NCBI GenBank assembly: GCA_023132995.1
Contig: JAGLXI010000028.1
Span: forward strand, 1-11,528
Length of the DNA: 11,528 nt
Direction: 5' to 3'
Source of the DNA: Candidatus Zixiibacteriota bacterium
Lineage (GTDB): Bacteria > Zixibacteria > MSB-5A5 > GN15 > FEB-12
Part shown: piece by piece, positions 1 to 5,512 of the stretch
Layout of the letters: each line of letters opens with the position of its first letter
How positions within the stretch are numbered: the stretch's first letter is position 1
The notes under the pieces: generated by a model
Seen by the model: only the letters and a program-made list of their open reading frames with translations
What the model was told of the DNA's origin: nothing
Databases searched by the model: none
Translations under genes and position numbers: made by a program

Positions 1-27
1 GAGACATAGTGAGGAACAGAGAAATTG

Positions 28-106
28 CCGTCCTTCGGACGGGGATTGATGTAACCCGGCGCTTCGCGCCGGGGTTGATGATTATCCGGTCGTTTTGGCG
101 GATAAT
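28..106. repeat. three tandem hairpins with about 29-base spacing
   Basis: Three perfect stem-loops follow one another. The first has arms 28-33 and 37-42 (CCGTCC/GGACGG, loop TTC). The second has arms 55-62 and 66-73 (CCCGGCGC/GCGCCGGG, loop TTC). The third has arms 81-88 and 99-106 (ATTATCCG/CGGATAAT, 10-base loop). Their centres lie about 29 bases apart, and each is followed by a TTGAT or TTGAC core (46-50, 75-79, 106-110). Stem sequences differ while structure and spacing are kept. There is no U-tract, so a standard intrinsic terminator is unlikely. The array may begin left of the window. The role is unknown. Confidence 0.6.
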
Positions 107-320
107 TGACATGGTTTATTTGGTGATTCTGCGAGTATCAGGGGGGTTACGGTTTCCAGAGGAATCTGGCGGTTTCTGGGGTTAAGTTGTTAAGATGTGA
201 TTGGTTAGGTGAGAAAGGAGTAATAACAGGACTGGGAAATGGAAATGGAAAGCGTGGACATCCTAACATGTTTGTCACTAGAAGCCATGGTGAATAGCAG
301 CTCCTCTTATGACCCCGATC

Positions 321-722
321 TCAACTGCCGCGGTGCCTCTTTGAAATGACAAATGACTTATCAATCTCAACCAGGCTAAAGAACACCCTGCCCATCGAAT
401 AGCCACACTTGCGGTGCCGTCGCGCATACTTCAACACTCCACCGATCAGTAAGTAAACCATAGATTGGTGTATCCTCACAGCATAGACATCCGGCAGGAG
501 GGAGGGAATTCTCTGCCGCGCCCTGTTGAAAACAGGCTCCAATTGCCGACTCAGTACCTTCCTCCCGAGCATGCTCTCGATGTATCGCGGTTTCCTGAGA
601 TCTACATCGAACCACTGGCGGACGCTTTCTGGCAGCGAGTAATCCTTACTTGAGATTTGTACGATTTGGTCTCTGGCCAGCCTACCGGACGTGGCCGGGT
701 TACTACTCTCCTTGATTGCATC
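321..722 (-). pseudogene. possible 5'-truncated gene remnant, unknown family
   Basis: The minus strand is open for 133 codons between a stop at 723-725 and the TGA at 321-323. The composition looks protein-like, with ordinary codon use and stretches such as YSLPESVRQWFDVDL and LEPVFNRARQRIPSLLPD. No ATG, GTG or TTG occurs in the first 50 codons; the first ATG is at 570-572, which would leave an 83-residue protein. A good Shine-Dalgarno-like AAGGAGAG lies at 706-713 on the minus strand, but no start codon follows it. I do not recognise a family. It could be a degraded gene that lost its start, a short hypothetical gene starting at 572, or a chance open frame. It would be transcribed away from the methyltransferase gene. 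Confidence 0.35.
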
Positions 723-770
723 TCAAGTCATTGCAGTGTATGTGAATAGTCAATATGTGATATCGGCGGC

Positions 771-799
771 TTGATTCGCCTTCCAACAACTGGTATCAT
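771..799 (+). promoter_or_regulatory. sigma70-like promoter of the methyltransferase gene
   Basis: TTGATT at 771-776 and TATCAT at 794-799 are separated by 17 bases, a good match to the -35/-10 consensus at optimal spacing. Transcription would start near 806, leaving a leader of about 75-105 bases before the methyltransferase start. The -10 box sits inside an imperfect TGG...CCA palindrome (791-806), which could be an operator. No controller-protein gene is visible nearby. Confidence 0.5.
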
Positions 800-881
800 G
801 CCACCAGACAAATGTTGAACGTGTGGCAATAATGAACGACCGAAAGAATGGGATGTGGATTCTCGCTAACAGGACCTGTCA

Positions 882-2285
882 GTGAATAGGGCTGGTGTGG
901 TGGAGCAGCAGATGAAGAAGATCGTGACACAGCCGGAACAGAGAGCATTCTTTGAGGACGTCGCCAACGGCCGATCGGCAGACGATCGCAACGGATCCTC
1001 TTTTTCGGATCCCTCGTTCGCTGTGAACAAGAGGGCTCCCGTACACCGGTGGGTTCCCTGGATTGCTGGCTTTTCGAAAGACTTTGTCTCGGATGCTATA
1101 TGCCGCCACCTGCAGAAGCCTGGCGTGATTCTGGATCCCTTCGCTGGTGTAGGGACAACTCTAGTAGAGGCCGTGCTCAGAGGTCACGATGCGGTTGGTT
1201 TCGAGATAAACCCTTACGCAGTCCTTGCTACGAGGGCAAAAACCTCGGCGTACCTGGTTTCTTTATCCCATTTCAAGACGGCGGTGAAGAAGTTCGAACT
1301 CTTCTATTTGCGCGCACTGAAGACCGGATACGAACCTGAGAGCAAGCCACCTGTAGGGTTCCATACTCGGGCAGAATTCTACAGCCCCAAAGTTCTTCAT
1401 AAGGTGCTCGTTGTCCAGGATTTCGTACAGGGCAAGGTATCTGGTATTACAAAGGACCTCTTCGCTTTGGCATTCGCTGCGACGATGGTTTCATACTCTA
1501 ACTACTCTTATGAACCAAGCCTCAGTAGACGCGCATCTGCTGGCAAGACAGATATTCTGGACTTTGATGTTGGCAAGACTGTACTCAGGAAGCTGTCTGA
1601 AATGGCGGAGGACATCCGCTGGTTGTCGCAGAACATGAATCAGCGAGTGCCCCGGGCCGAAATATGGAATGACTCATTCTTCAATTGCCGCCAATTCATG
1701 ACTGGTGGCACAGTTGACCTCGTCGTGACATCGCCACCATACTTGAACAATTACCACTACAACCGAAATACCAGACCTCAGCTTTATTGGCTGAACTTCG
1801 CTCAATCTTCAAAGGACTTCGTCCCGCTCGAACAGCAGAACTTCGGGAAGTATTGGCAGACTGTCAGGGGCGGGAAGAGAATTGACCTTGACTTCCCCGA
1901 GCCCGATGCGGGTATTGTCCGCTGCTTGGACCTGATCCGAGAGCAGAAGCCTGAGAAAGGTGTTTACGGCGGCAATGGTTGGGCGAACTATGCGGCATCA
2001 TATTTCAACGACTGTTACCGCTTCGCTAAGGTAGTGAAGTGGACTCTTAGGCGCAGAGGTACGGCATTGGTTGTGATCGGAAACAACATTATTCAGGGTG
2101 TGATGGTGCCAACTGACCGGTTCCTGGCTAGAATAGCTGATGCTGCAGGCCTAGAAGTAATTGACATCCATATTCCACGAGAAACCAGGGTCGGGAATAG
2201 TATTATACAGTCTAAAGTGCGGGTCACCAAGGCAAAGAAGTCTCATCGGCTGTACGAGGCGGTTGTTGAACTTCGCAAGCGATAG
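882..2285 (+). CDS. type II DNA methyltransferase, amino (N4/N6) class
   Basis: This is a SAM-dependent DNA methyltransferase of the exocyclic-amino class, probably the protective half of a type II R-M system. Residue numbers count from the GTG at 882. The SAM-binding motif X-like segment is HRWVPWIAGF (55-64), motif I is DPFAGVG (85-91) and motif II is GFEIN (106-110). Catalytic motif IV is TSPPY (283-287), with a later strand ALVVIGNNII (395-404). Motif I precedes motif IV by about 190 residues, as in alpha-type enzymes, so the target-recognition part probably lies between them. TSPPY rather than DPPY favours N4-cytosine methylation, but N6-adenine cannot be excluded. The start is uncertain: GTG at 882, 897 or 900, or ATG at 912 preceded by GGAG at 902-905. 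All lie before the first motif. The gene converges on the endonuclease gene with 13 bases between stops. Confidence 0.9.
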   Translation: MNRAGVVEQQMKKIVTQPEQRAFFEDVANGRSADDRNGSSFSDPSFAVNKRAPVHRWVPWIAGFSKDFVSDAICRHLQKPGVILDPFAGVGTTLVEAVLRGHDAVGFEINPYAVLATRAKTSAYLVSLSHFKTAVKKFELFYLRALKTGYEPESKPPVGFHTRAEFYSPKVLHKVLVVQDFVQGKVSGITKDLFALAFAATMVSYSNYSYEPSLSRRASAGKTDILDFDVGKTVLRKLSEMAEDIRWLSQNMNQRVPRAEIWNDSFFNCRQFMTGGTVDLVVTSPPYLNNYHYNRNTRPQLYWLNFAQSSKDFVPLEQQNFGKYWQTVRGGKRIDLDFPEPDAGIVRCLDLIREQKPEKGVYGGNGWANYAASYFNDCYRFAKVVKWTLRRRGTALVVIGNNIIQGVMVPTDRFLARIADAAGLEVIDIHIPRETRVGNSIIQSKVRVTKAKKSHRLYEAVVELRKR

Positions 2286-2298
2286 CGAGTGACGGCAT

Positions 2299-2916
2299 CT
2301 AGATAACGTTCAGTTTCCCCAAAATGTCATCAAGAACCGGAGAGTCACCGGTGAGCCTGTCCGCCCACGATCTTCCCGGATGTAGGACATCCCACTCCGA
2401 CCTGGCTTGGTTGTATCGCCCGCTCCCAGGGTCGTGGTTGCCAAACCCATCGATTACTGTATTCCATAACGGCTCGAAACGCCGGATCAACTGTGCTTCC
2501 ACACCAGCAATAAGATCGGCCTCGATTCCATCGAGAATCGTAAAACGACAACTGAAATCCCCTACCAGCAAGTTTGAAACCTGTTCGATACTTCGCGAGT
2601 GTTCCCGCAGTCTATTATGAAGCCGCTCTTCAGCCTTCCCTGATGTCCTTCTAGCGGTCCGCCATCCTGTCGGTACGGCCTTGCCCACATAAATGGGAAG
2701 CTGCAATGATTCCTCGTTGGCACTCGCAGCCGCATGGTAATACTCACTCTGTCCGGCATAGTAGAGCGCGTATACTCCGATGCCACCAAATCGCTGTGGA
2801 GGAGGCACTGCGTGAACCGGCGTATCAACAAAGAAATCGATCACTTTCTCGACTACGCCGCGATACTCGGGTGACCGAAATGTATGAGTCTGAGTGTTCA
2901 CATTTGTTCTGCGCAA
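2299..2916 (-). CDS. Eco29kI-family GIY-YIG type II restriction endonuclease
   Basis: The product is a 205-residue homologue of Eco29kI, a GIY-YIG nuclease that cuts CCGCGG; the length is close to that of the known enzyme. The GIY strand is GVYALYY (47-53) and the YIG strand is IYVGK (75-79). The helix NRLREH (101-106) supplies the family arginine and histidine. GVEAQLIRRFEPLWN (138-152) supplies the metal-binding glutamate E140 and the asparagine N152. The C-terminal block DGFGNHDPGSGRYNQ...WDVLHPGR is characteristic of Eco29kI relatives. Y49, Y76, R104, H106, E140 and N152 are all present, so the enzyme appears intact. The gene starts with TTG, supported by an AAAGGAG box 10 bases upstream. 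It should cut unmodified invading DNA, with the convergent methyltransferase protecting the host. A CCGCGG target is inferred from the family and not demonstrated. Confidence 0.9.
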   Translation of the reverse strand: MRRTNVNTQTHTFRSPEYRGVVEKVIDFFVDTPVHAVPPPQRFGGIGVYALYYAGQSEYYHAAASANEESLQLPIYVGKAVPTGWRTARRTSGKAEERLHNRLREHSRSIEQVSNLLVGDFSCRFTILDGIEADLIAGVEAQLIRRFEPLWNTVIDGFGNHDPGSGRYNQARSEWDVLHPGRSWADRLTGDSPVLDDILGKLNVI

Positions 2917-2926
2917 GCTGACTTTG

Positions 2927-2933
2927 CTCCTTT
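2927..2933 (-). promoter_or_regulatory. ribosome binding site fixing the TTG start
   Basis: On the minus strand AAAGGAG occupies 2933-2927, ten bases before the TTG at 2916-2914. No in-frame ATG lies near it, so this box is the main reason for choosing the rare TTG start of the endonuclease gene. Confidence 0.7.
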
Positions 2934-2960
2934 CCGGTCGTCGGTCAAAGACGCCATACT

Positions 2961-2990
2961 AGACTATCACCTTGTCCTGAGCCGAGTCAA
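2961..2990 (-). promoter_or_regulatory. putative promoter of the endonuclease gene
   Basis: On the minus strand TTGACT (2990-2985) and TAGTCT (2966-2961) are separated by 18 bases. This places transcription initiation near 2954, just ahead of the ribosome binding site. The -35 box is strong and the -10 box is weak. A small hairpin, CCTCT/AGAGG (3011-3015 and 3023-3027), lies just upstream of the -35 box and could be an operator. The arrangement fits a modest promoter for a toxic endonuclease, but that is inference. Confidence 0.35.
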
Positions 2991-3188
2991 CATAAACTAT
3001 GATAGACCAACCTCTTAGAGTCAGAGGAGGGGTTTCTCAGAAAAAGGAGGAGTACCAATCTTAGCACTAGGCTCGAGGAATAGTACACGACACAAAAGGG
3101 GATATATATTATTGCATATTTACGGGGGAAGCGATTGACGTTCCGGTTGCATGTAGGCGGAAAATAGACTACCATGGACAATACCAGT

Positions 3189-3255
3189 ATCCAGGAAGCG
3201 ATCTGAATGGAGATAGAATAAGTTGACTAACTCGGCAAACCGGTGCTTCCTGGAT
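3189..3255. promoter_or_regulatory. 11-base inverted repeat around the DUF262-gene promoter
   Basis: ATCCAGGAAGC (3189-3199) and its exact reverse complement GCTTCCTGGAT (3245-3255) are separated by 45 bases. Between them lies a good -10 box, TAGAAT (3214-3219), for the downstream DUF262 gene. The left arm covers the position where a -35 box would be; none is recognisable there. The right arm falls about 20-30 bases after the predicted transcription start. This fits paired operator sites for a repressor or activator, or a stem formed in the transcript if transcription starts further upstream. Confidence 0.45.
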
Positions 3256-3273
3256 TCATCCAAGTTTGCGTAC

Positions 3274-3278
3274 GGAGG
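3274..3278 (+). promoter_or_regulatory. ribosome binding site fixing the DUF262 start
   Basis: GGAGG at 3274-3278 lies nine bases before the ATG at 3288. It supports that ATG over the in-frame GTG at 3243, which would add 15 unsupported residues and would place the start almost on the right arm of the inverted repeat. Confidence 0.8.
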
Positions 3279-3287
3279 AAACAACTC

Positions 3288-4781
3288 ATGAAGATGCTGT
3301 CAAGGAGTCGTGCCATTGACAAGATTTATAAGAGACGGGACCGCCTAGATATCCCGGATTGGCAGCGGCAACAGGTTTGGACACACTCAAAAAAACAAAG
3401 CCTCATCGACTCCATCCTGAAAGGATGGAAGCTTCCCAAGTTCTACTTCCTTCTAACAAATGAAGAACCAGAAGCTTTTGAAGTTGTGGACGGGCAACAG
3501 CGATTGGCGGCCATATTTGAATTCAAAGAAGGCAATTTGGAGTTGCCGCAGGCGTCTGGTAAGCTGTTTGGAGGCGCCACTTATGACTCACTTCCGGATA
3601 CCATACAGGATAGATTTGATGACTATGAGATTCAGTACGACCAGATCGATGACGCGTCCGACGAAGAGGTCAAAGAGTTCTTTCAGCGGCTTCAGGCCGG
3701 GTTGCTTCTAACAAGCAGTGAAAAACTGAACTCTGTACATAGTAAGCTTCGCGATTTCTGTGCTAGGCACGCGAAACACGAGTTTTTCAAGAATAAGACA
3801 TGCATATCTGATAGGCGATACGGGCACTTCGATGTCCTTGCGAAGTGCGCGGCGATTGAGGTTGACGGTCTTGATATTGGCTTGCGATACGATGATCTGC
3901 ATGCTGTGTTTGTGAGTCAGTCATCCTTCTCTCCCAAATCAAACGTTGCTAAACGGGTAAAGGCGACCATCGAATTCCTGGACGGAGCATTCCAAACTCA
4001 GAACAGGAGGCTGCGCAATCGCACGATCGTACAATCACTATTCACCCTGGCAGCGCGTGTAGTAGAAACGGGTAAGTCCACGGGATGGCAGCAACGGTTT
4101 ACCGAGTTCTTTGATTCATTCATGGATGAACTCAGTAAGCAAATACATCTCGGCCACATGGCGACCGATCCAGACTACTTAGAGTTTCAAAAGACGGTCA
4201 GTGCGAACGTCAGGTCTGGTCCAAAGACTAGGCAGCAGATTCTGATGAGAAAACTCTTTCTCTTTGATTCAAGGTTTTTGGATCTCTTTGACCCAAAGGT
4301 TGTCTTAGGGTCTGGTCTTACACAGGGAATACAGACTTACGGTTCACACATTGCTGACCTTGTAGACACCATCAATCGCAAGTATTCGGCTATTAATGGC
4401 ATGGATCTGTTTAAGATGACGACAATTACAGCTAGGTCAATCAGATCTCTAGTAACACCGATTAGGGATGTTGGCCAGTATAAATGCCTCATCGACAGTT
4501 TGTACTTCACTTTCTGGGAGGGAACAGGGAATAGACTTGAGGGAGGTAAGCCCCAGTCCTTCAAAGATGTGAATAGTCTTCGCACCTCGGAACGCCATGA
4601 CGTGGACCATGGCAAGGACGCAAAGGTAAAGACGAAAAAGAAGACAATAGGCGGGGTGTGCAAGAAGTACAGCGGTGTTGCATCCCCTGACCAACTCGGG
4701 CCGGAGCAGTTTGCGAGGATGCAAATGAAACTCTATGTCGAATTGAGTAAAGACCTGCAGCATCTATTGAGCAAGATTTGA
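3288..4781 (+). CDS. DUF262 (GmrS/ParB-like) protein with HEPN-like C-terminus
   Basis: The product has 497 residues from the ATG at 3288. Its N-terminal DUF262 domain (about 1-150) shows the family signatures IPDWQRQQVW (22-31), VVDGQQRLAAI (66-76, with the DGQQR motif at 68-72) and FFQRLQAGLLLTSSEKLN (131-148). In GmrSD and BrxU-type defence proteins this fold binds and hydrolyses nucleotides and senses modified DNA. Those relatives often carry a DUF1524 HNH nuclease, but no HNH pattern is visible here. The middle (about 150-390) is predicted mostly helical. The C-terminal part (about 396-497) contains a helix with R-TSER-H (R432, H437) followed by DVDHG, and then a final amphipathic helix. 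That resembles the R-x4-6-H active site of HEPN RNases. The gene diverges from the endonuclease gene and stands alone, with its own control region. An accessory defence role is inferred; the HEPN assignment is tentative. Confidence 0.88.
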   Translation: MKMLSRSRAIDKIYKRRDRLDIPDWQRQQVWTHSKKQSLIDSILKGWKLPKFYFLLTNEEPEAFEVVDGQQRLAAIFEFKEGNLELPQASGKLFGGATYDSLPDTIQDRFDDYEIQYDQIDDASDEEVKEFFQRLQAGLLLTSSEKLNSVHSKLRDFCARHAKHEFFKNKTCISDRRYGHFDVLAKCAAIEVDGLDIGLRYDDLHAVFVSQSSFSPKSNVAKRVKATIEFLDGAFQTQNRRLRNRTIVQSLFTLAARVVETGKSTGWQQRFTEFFDSFMDELSKQIHLGHMATDPDYLEFQKTVSANVRSGPKTRQQILMRKLFLFDSRFLDLFDPKVVLGSGLTQGIQTYGSHIADLVDTINRKYSAINGMDLFKMTTITARSIRSLVTPIRDVGQYKCLIDSLYFTFWEGTGNRLEGGKPQSFKDVNSLRTSERHDVDHGKDAKVKTKKKTIGGVCKKYSGVASPDQLGPEQFARMQMKLYVELSKDLQHLLSKI

Positions 4782-4881
4782 TATAACTGGGGTTGCGAAT
4801 GTGTCCAATGAGATCATATCATATTTGGAGATGTCGTAAGCTTCCCAATCAAGTAGACAATTCACAAGTAGAGACTTCGCC

Positions 4882-4971
4882 TGGCACGAGTGGCACGACT
4901 CCCGGGATTCGAGTTCTTTTCTCGAGTCCGAACGGCATTTGGCAGCCCAGCTCGGATTCAAGCCCTTGAAT
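4882..4971. repeat. cluster of direct and inverted repeats after the DUF262 gene
   Basis: TGGCACGA occurs twice in tandem at a 9-base period (4882-4889, 4891-4898). A 9-base stem with a 7-base loop follows: GGATTCGAG at 4905-4913 and CTCGAGTCC at 4921-4929, with one G-U pair. A near-perfect palindrome of ATTCAAG and CTTGAAT spans 4956-4971. The first hairpin might stop DUF262 transcripts, but it lacks a trailing U-run. The rest of 4782-5000 has no gene that I can support. Confidence 0.5.
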
Positions 4972-5000
4972 GTAGCGAAAGCAACGAATTCAGCGGAGCC

Positions 5001-5080
5001 ATTTTCTAACGATTTTCTAACGGCGTACTTACCTGAACTTGCTCCAACTTGCTCGAACTTGCCTGAACTTCACCCAACTT
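5001..5080. repeat. 11-base tandem duplication and six 10-base iteron-like units
   Basis: ATTTTCTAACG is duplicated exactly at 5001-5011 and 5012-5022. From 5021 to 5080 there are six consecutive 10-base units, each ending in ACTT. The last five end in AACTT and start ACCTG, GCTCC, GCTCG, GCCTG and CACCC. The period is exactly 10 bases, so the conserved core falls on nearly the same face of the helix. A 10-base period shifts reading frame each unit, so the repeat is not protein-driven. A small hairpin, GCGCA/TGCGC, follows at 5106-5118. The pattern resembles binding sites for an excisionase, partition or replication-initiator protein; none is encoded in the window. Confidence 0.65.
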
Positions 5081-5149
5081 AACATCTTGGTAGACACTGC
5101 AATAAGCGCAATATGCGCCCCTGTCGCAACTTAGCGGAAACGCCCGTCG

Positions 5150-5171
5150 TCGAATCCCTGCCTCTCCGCCA
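5150..5171 (+). other. isolated tRNA-Ser 3' tail, possible att site
   Basis: The 22 bases read exactly like the end of a bacterial tRNA-Ser: partial T-loop TCGAAT (5150-5155), T-stem strand CCCTG (5156-5160), acceptor strand CCTCTCC (5161-5167), discriminator G (5168) and CCA (5169-5171). The upstream bases cannot pair with CCCTG to complete a T-arm, and no GGAGAGG 5' acceptor strand lies in the 90 bases before it. It is therefore not a functional tRNA. Displaced tRNA 3' ends are typical scars of tyrosine-recombinase integration, so this may mark the right edge of the defence island. Confidence 0.5.
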
Positions 5172-5283
5172 TTGTCAATGGCTTTTCCATTTCGCATATT
5201 GATAGCTTTCATGCTAGGTATCTCACCTGCCGCTCCGTGGCTGTGTCGCTTTAGCGGGTGGAGTACCGGCGTGGGGTGCCTCA

Positions 5284-5450
5284 GTCATGCTTCGACTGCG
5301 CTCGGTGTGACAGATGACGGGTGGCGCGTTCAAACTCGTTTTGACCCGACCAAAAGACCCCCCCCAGACAAGTTTGAGTGTGCCACCCGGCCGTCATTCC
5401 GAGCTTGACCCGGAATCCAGTCTTGGATTCGAATACTGGATACAGGCTTT
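5284..5450. repeat. palindromic intergenic repeat element (REP/MITE-like)
   Basis: The core is a long imperfect inverted repeat. Bases 5319-5336 pair with 5371-5388 over 18 positions (15 Watson-Crick and 3 G-U as RNA) around a 34-base loop containing eight consecutive C. Further out, ATGACGG (5314-5320) matches CCGTCAT (5391-5397), and GCTCGG (5300-5305) matches CCGAGC (5399-5404). A second hairpin, ATCCAGT/ACTGGAT, sits at 5415-5421 and 5435-5441. The phrase GTCATTCCGAGCTTGACC, followed by CGGAATCCAG, is the type seen in dispersed intergenic repeats of many bacterial genomes. It lies just beyond the 3' end of the secreted-protein operon and could fold to end or stabilise that transcript. Confidence 0.65.
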
Positions 5451-5512
5451 CGCTAGTATGATTGATGTGGCAGATGGGACGTCCGCCGGGCACACAGCAA
5501 TTGTATTGGAGC

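Noticed and set aside
328..333. CCGCGG (also at 6578, 8367 and 8778) as a functional R-M site.
   Set aside because: Four sites in 11.5 kb is unremarkable, and the cutting specificity of this endonuclease is only inferred.
2987..3181. A 64-codon minus-strand frame in the divergent control region.
   Set aside because: Low-complexity hydrophobic translation in an AT-rich promoter region, with no ribosome site; it overlaps likely promoter elements.
3243..3287. An upstream GTG start for the DUF262 gene.
   Set aside because: No ribosome site precedes it, and the ATG at 3288 has GGAGG at ideal spacing.
4881..4930. Cloning or adapter contamination, because GGCACGAG, CCCGGG and CTCGAG occur together.
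   Set aside because: The flanking sequence is continuous with the region and does not match any vector stretch I recognise; the sites are short and can occur by chance.
5021..5080. A CRISPR array.
   Set aside because: Units are only 10 bases with no spacers and no cas genes; it is a simple tandem repeat.
4820..5171. A tmRNA on the minus strand beginning near 5171, because its first bases include GGGATTCGACG, close to the usual tmRNA 5' GGATTCGACGG.
   Set aside because: No matching 3' tRNA-like end with CCA occurs at a suitable distance, no tag reading frame is recognisable, and the similarity is explained by the reverse complement of a tRNA T-loop.
5085..5171. A complete tRNA, suggested by TTGGTAGAC near 5087 (like a tRNA-Leu D-arm) plus the CCA tail.
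   Set aside because: The T-stem, acceptor stem and anticodon stem cannot be formed; only the last 22 bases match a tRNA.
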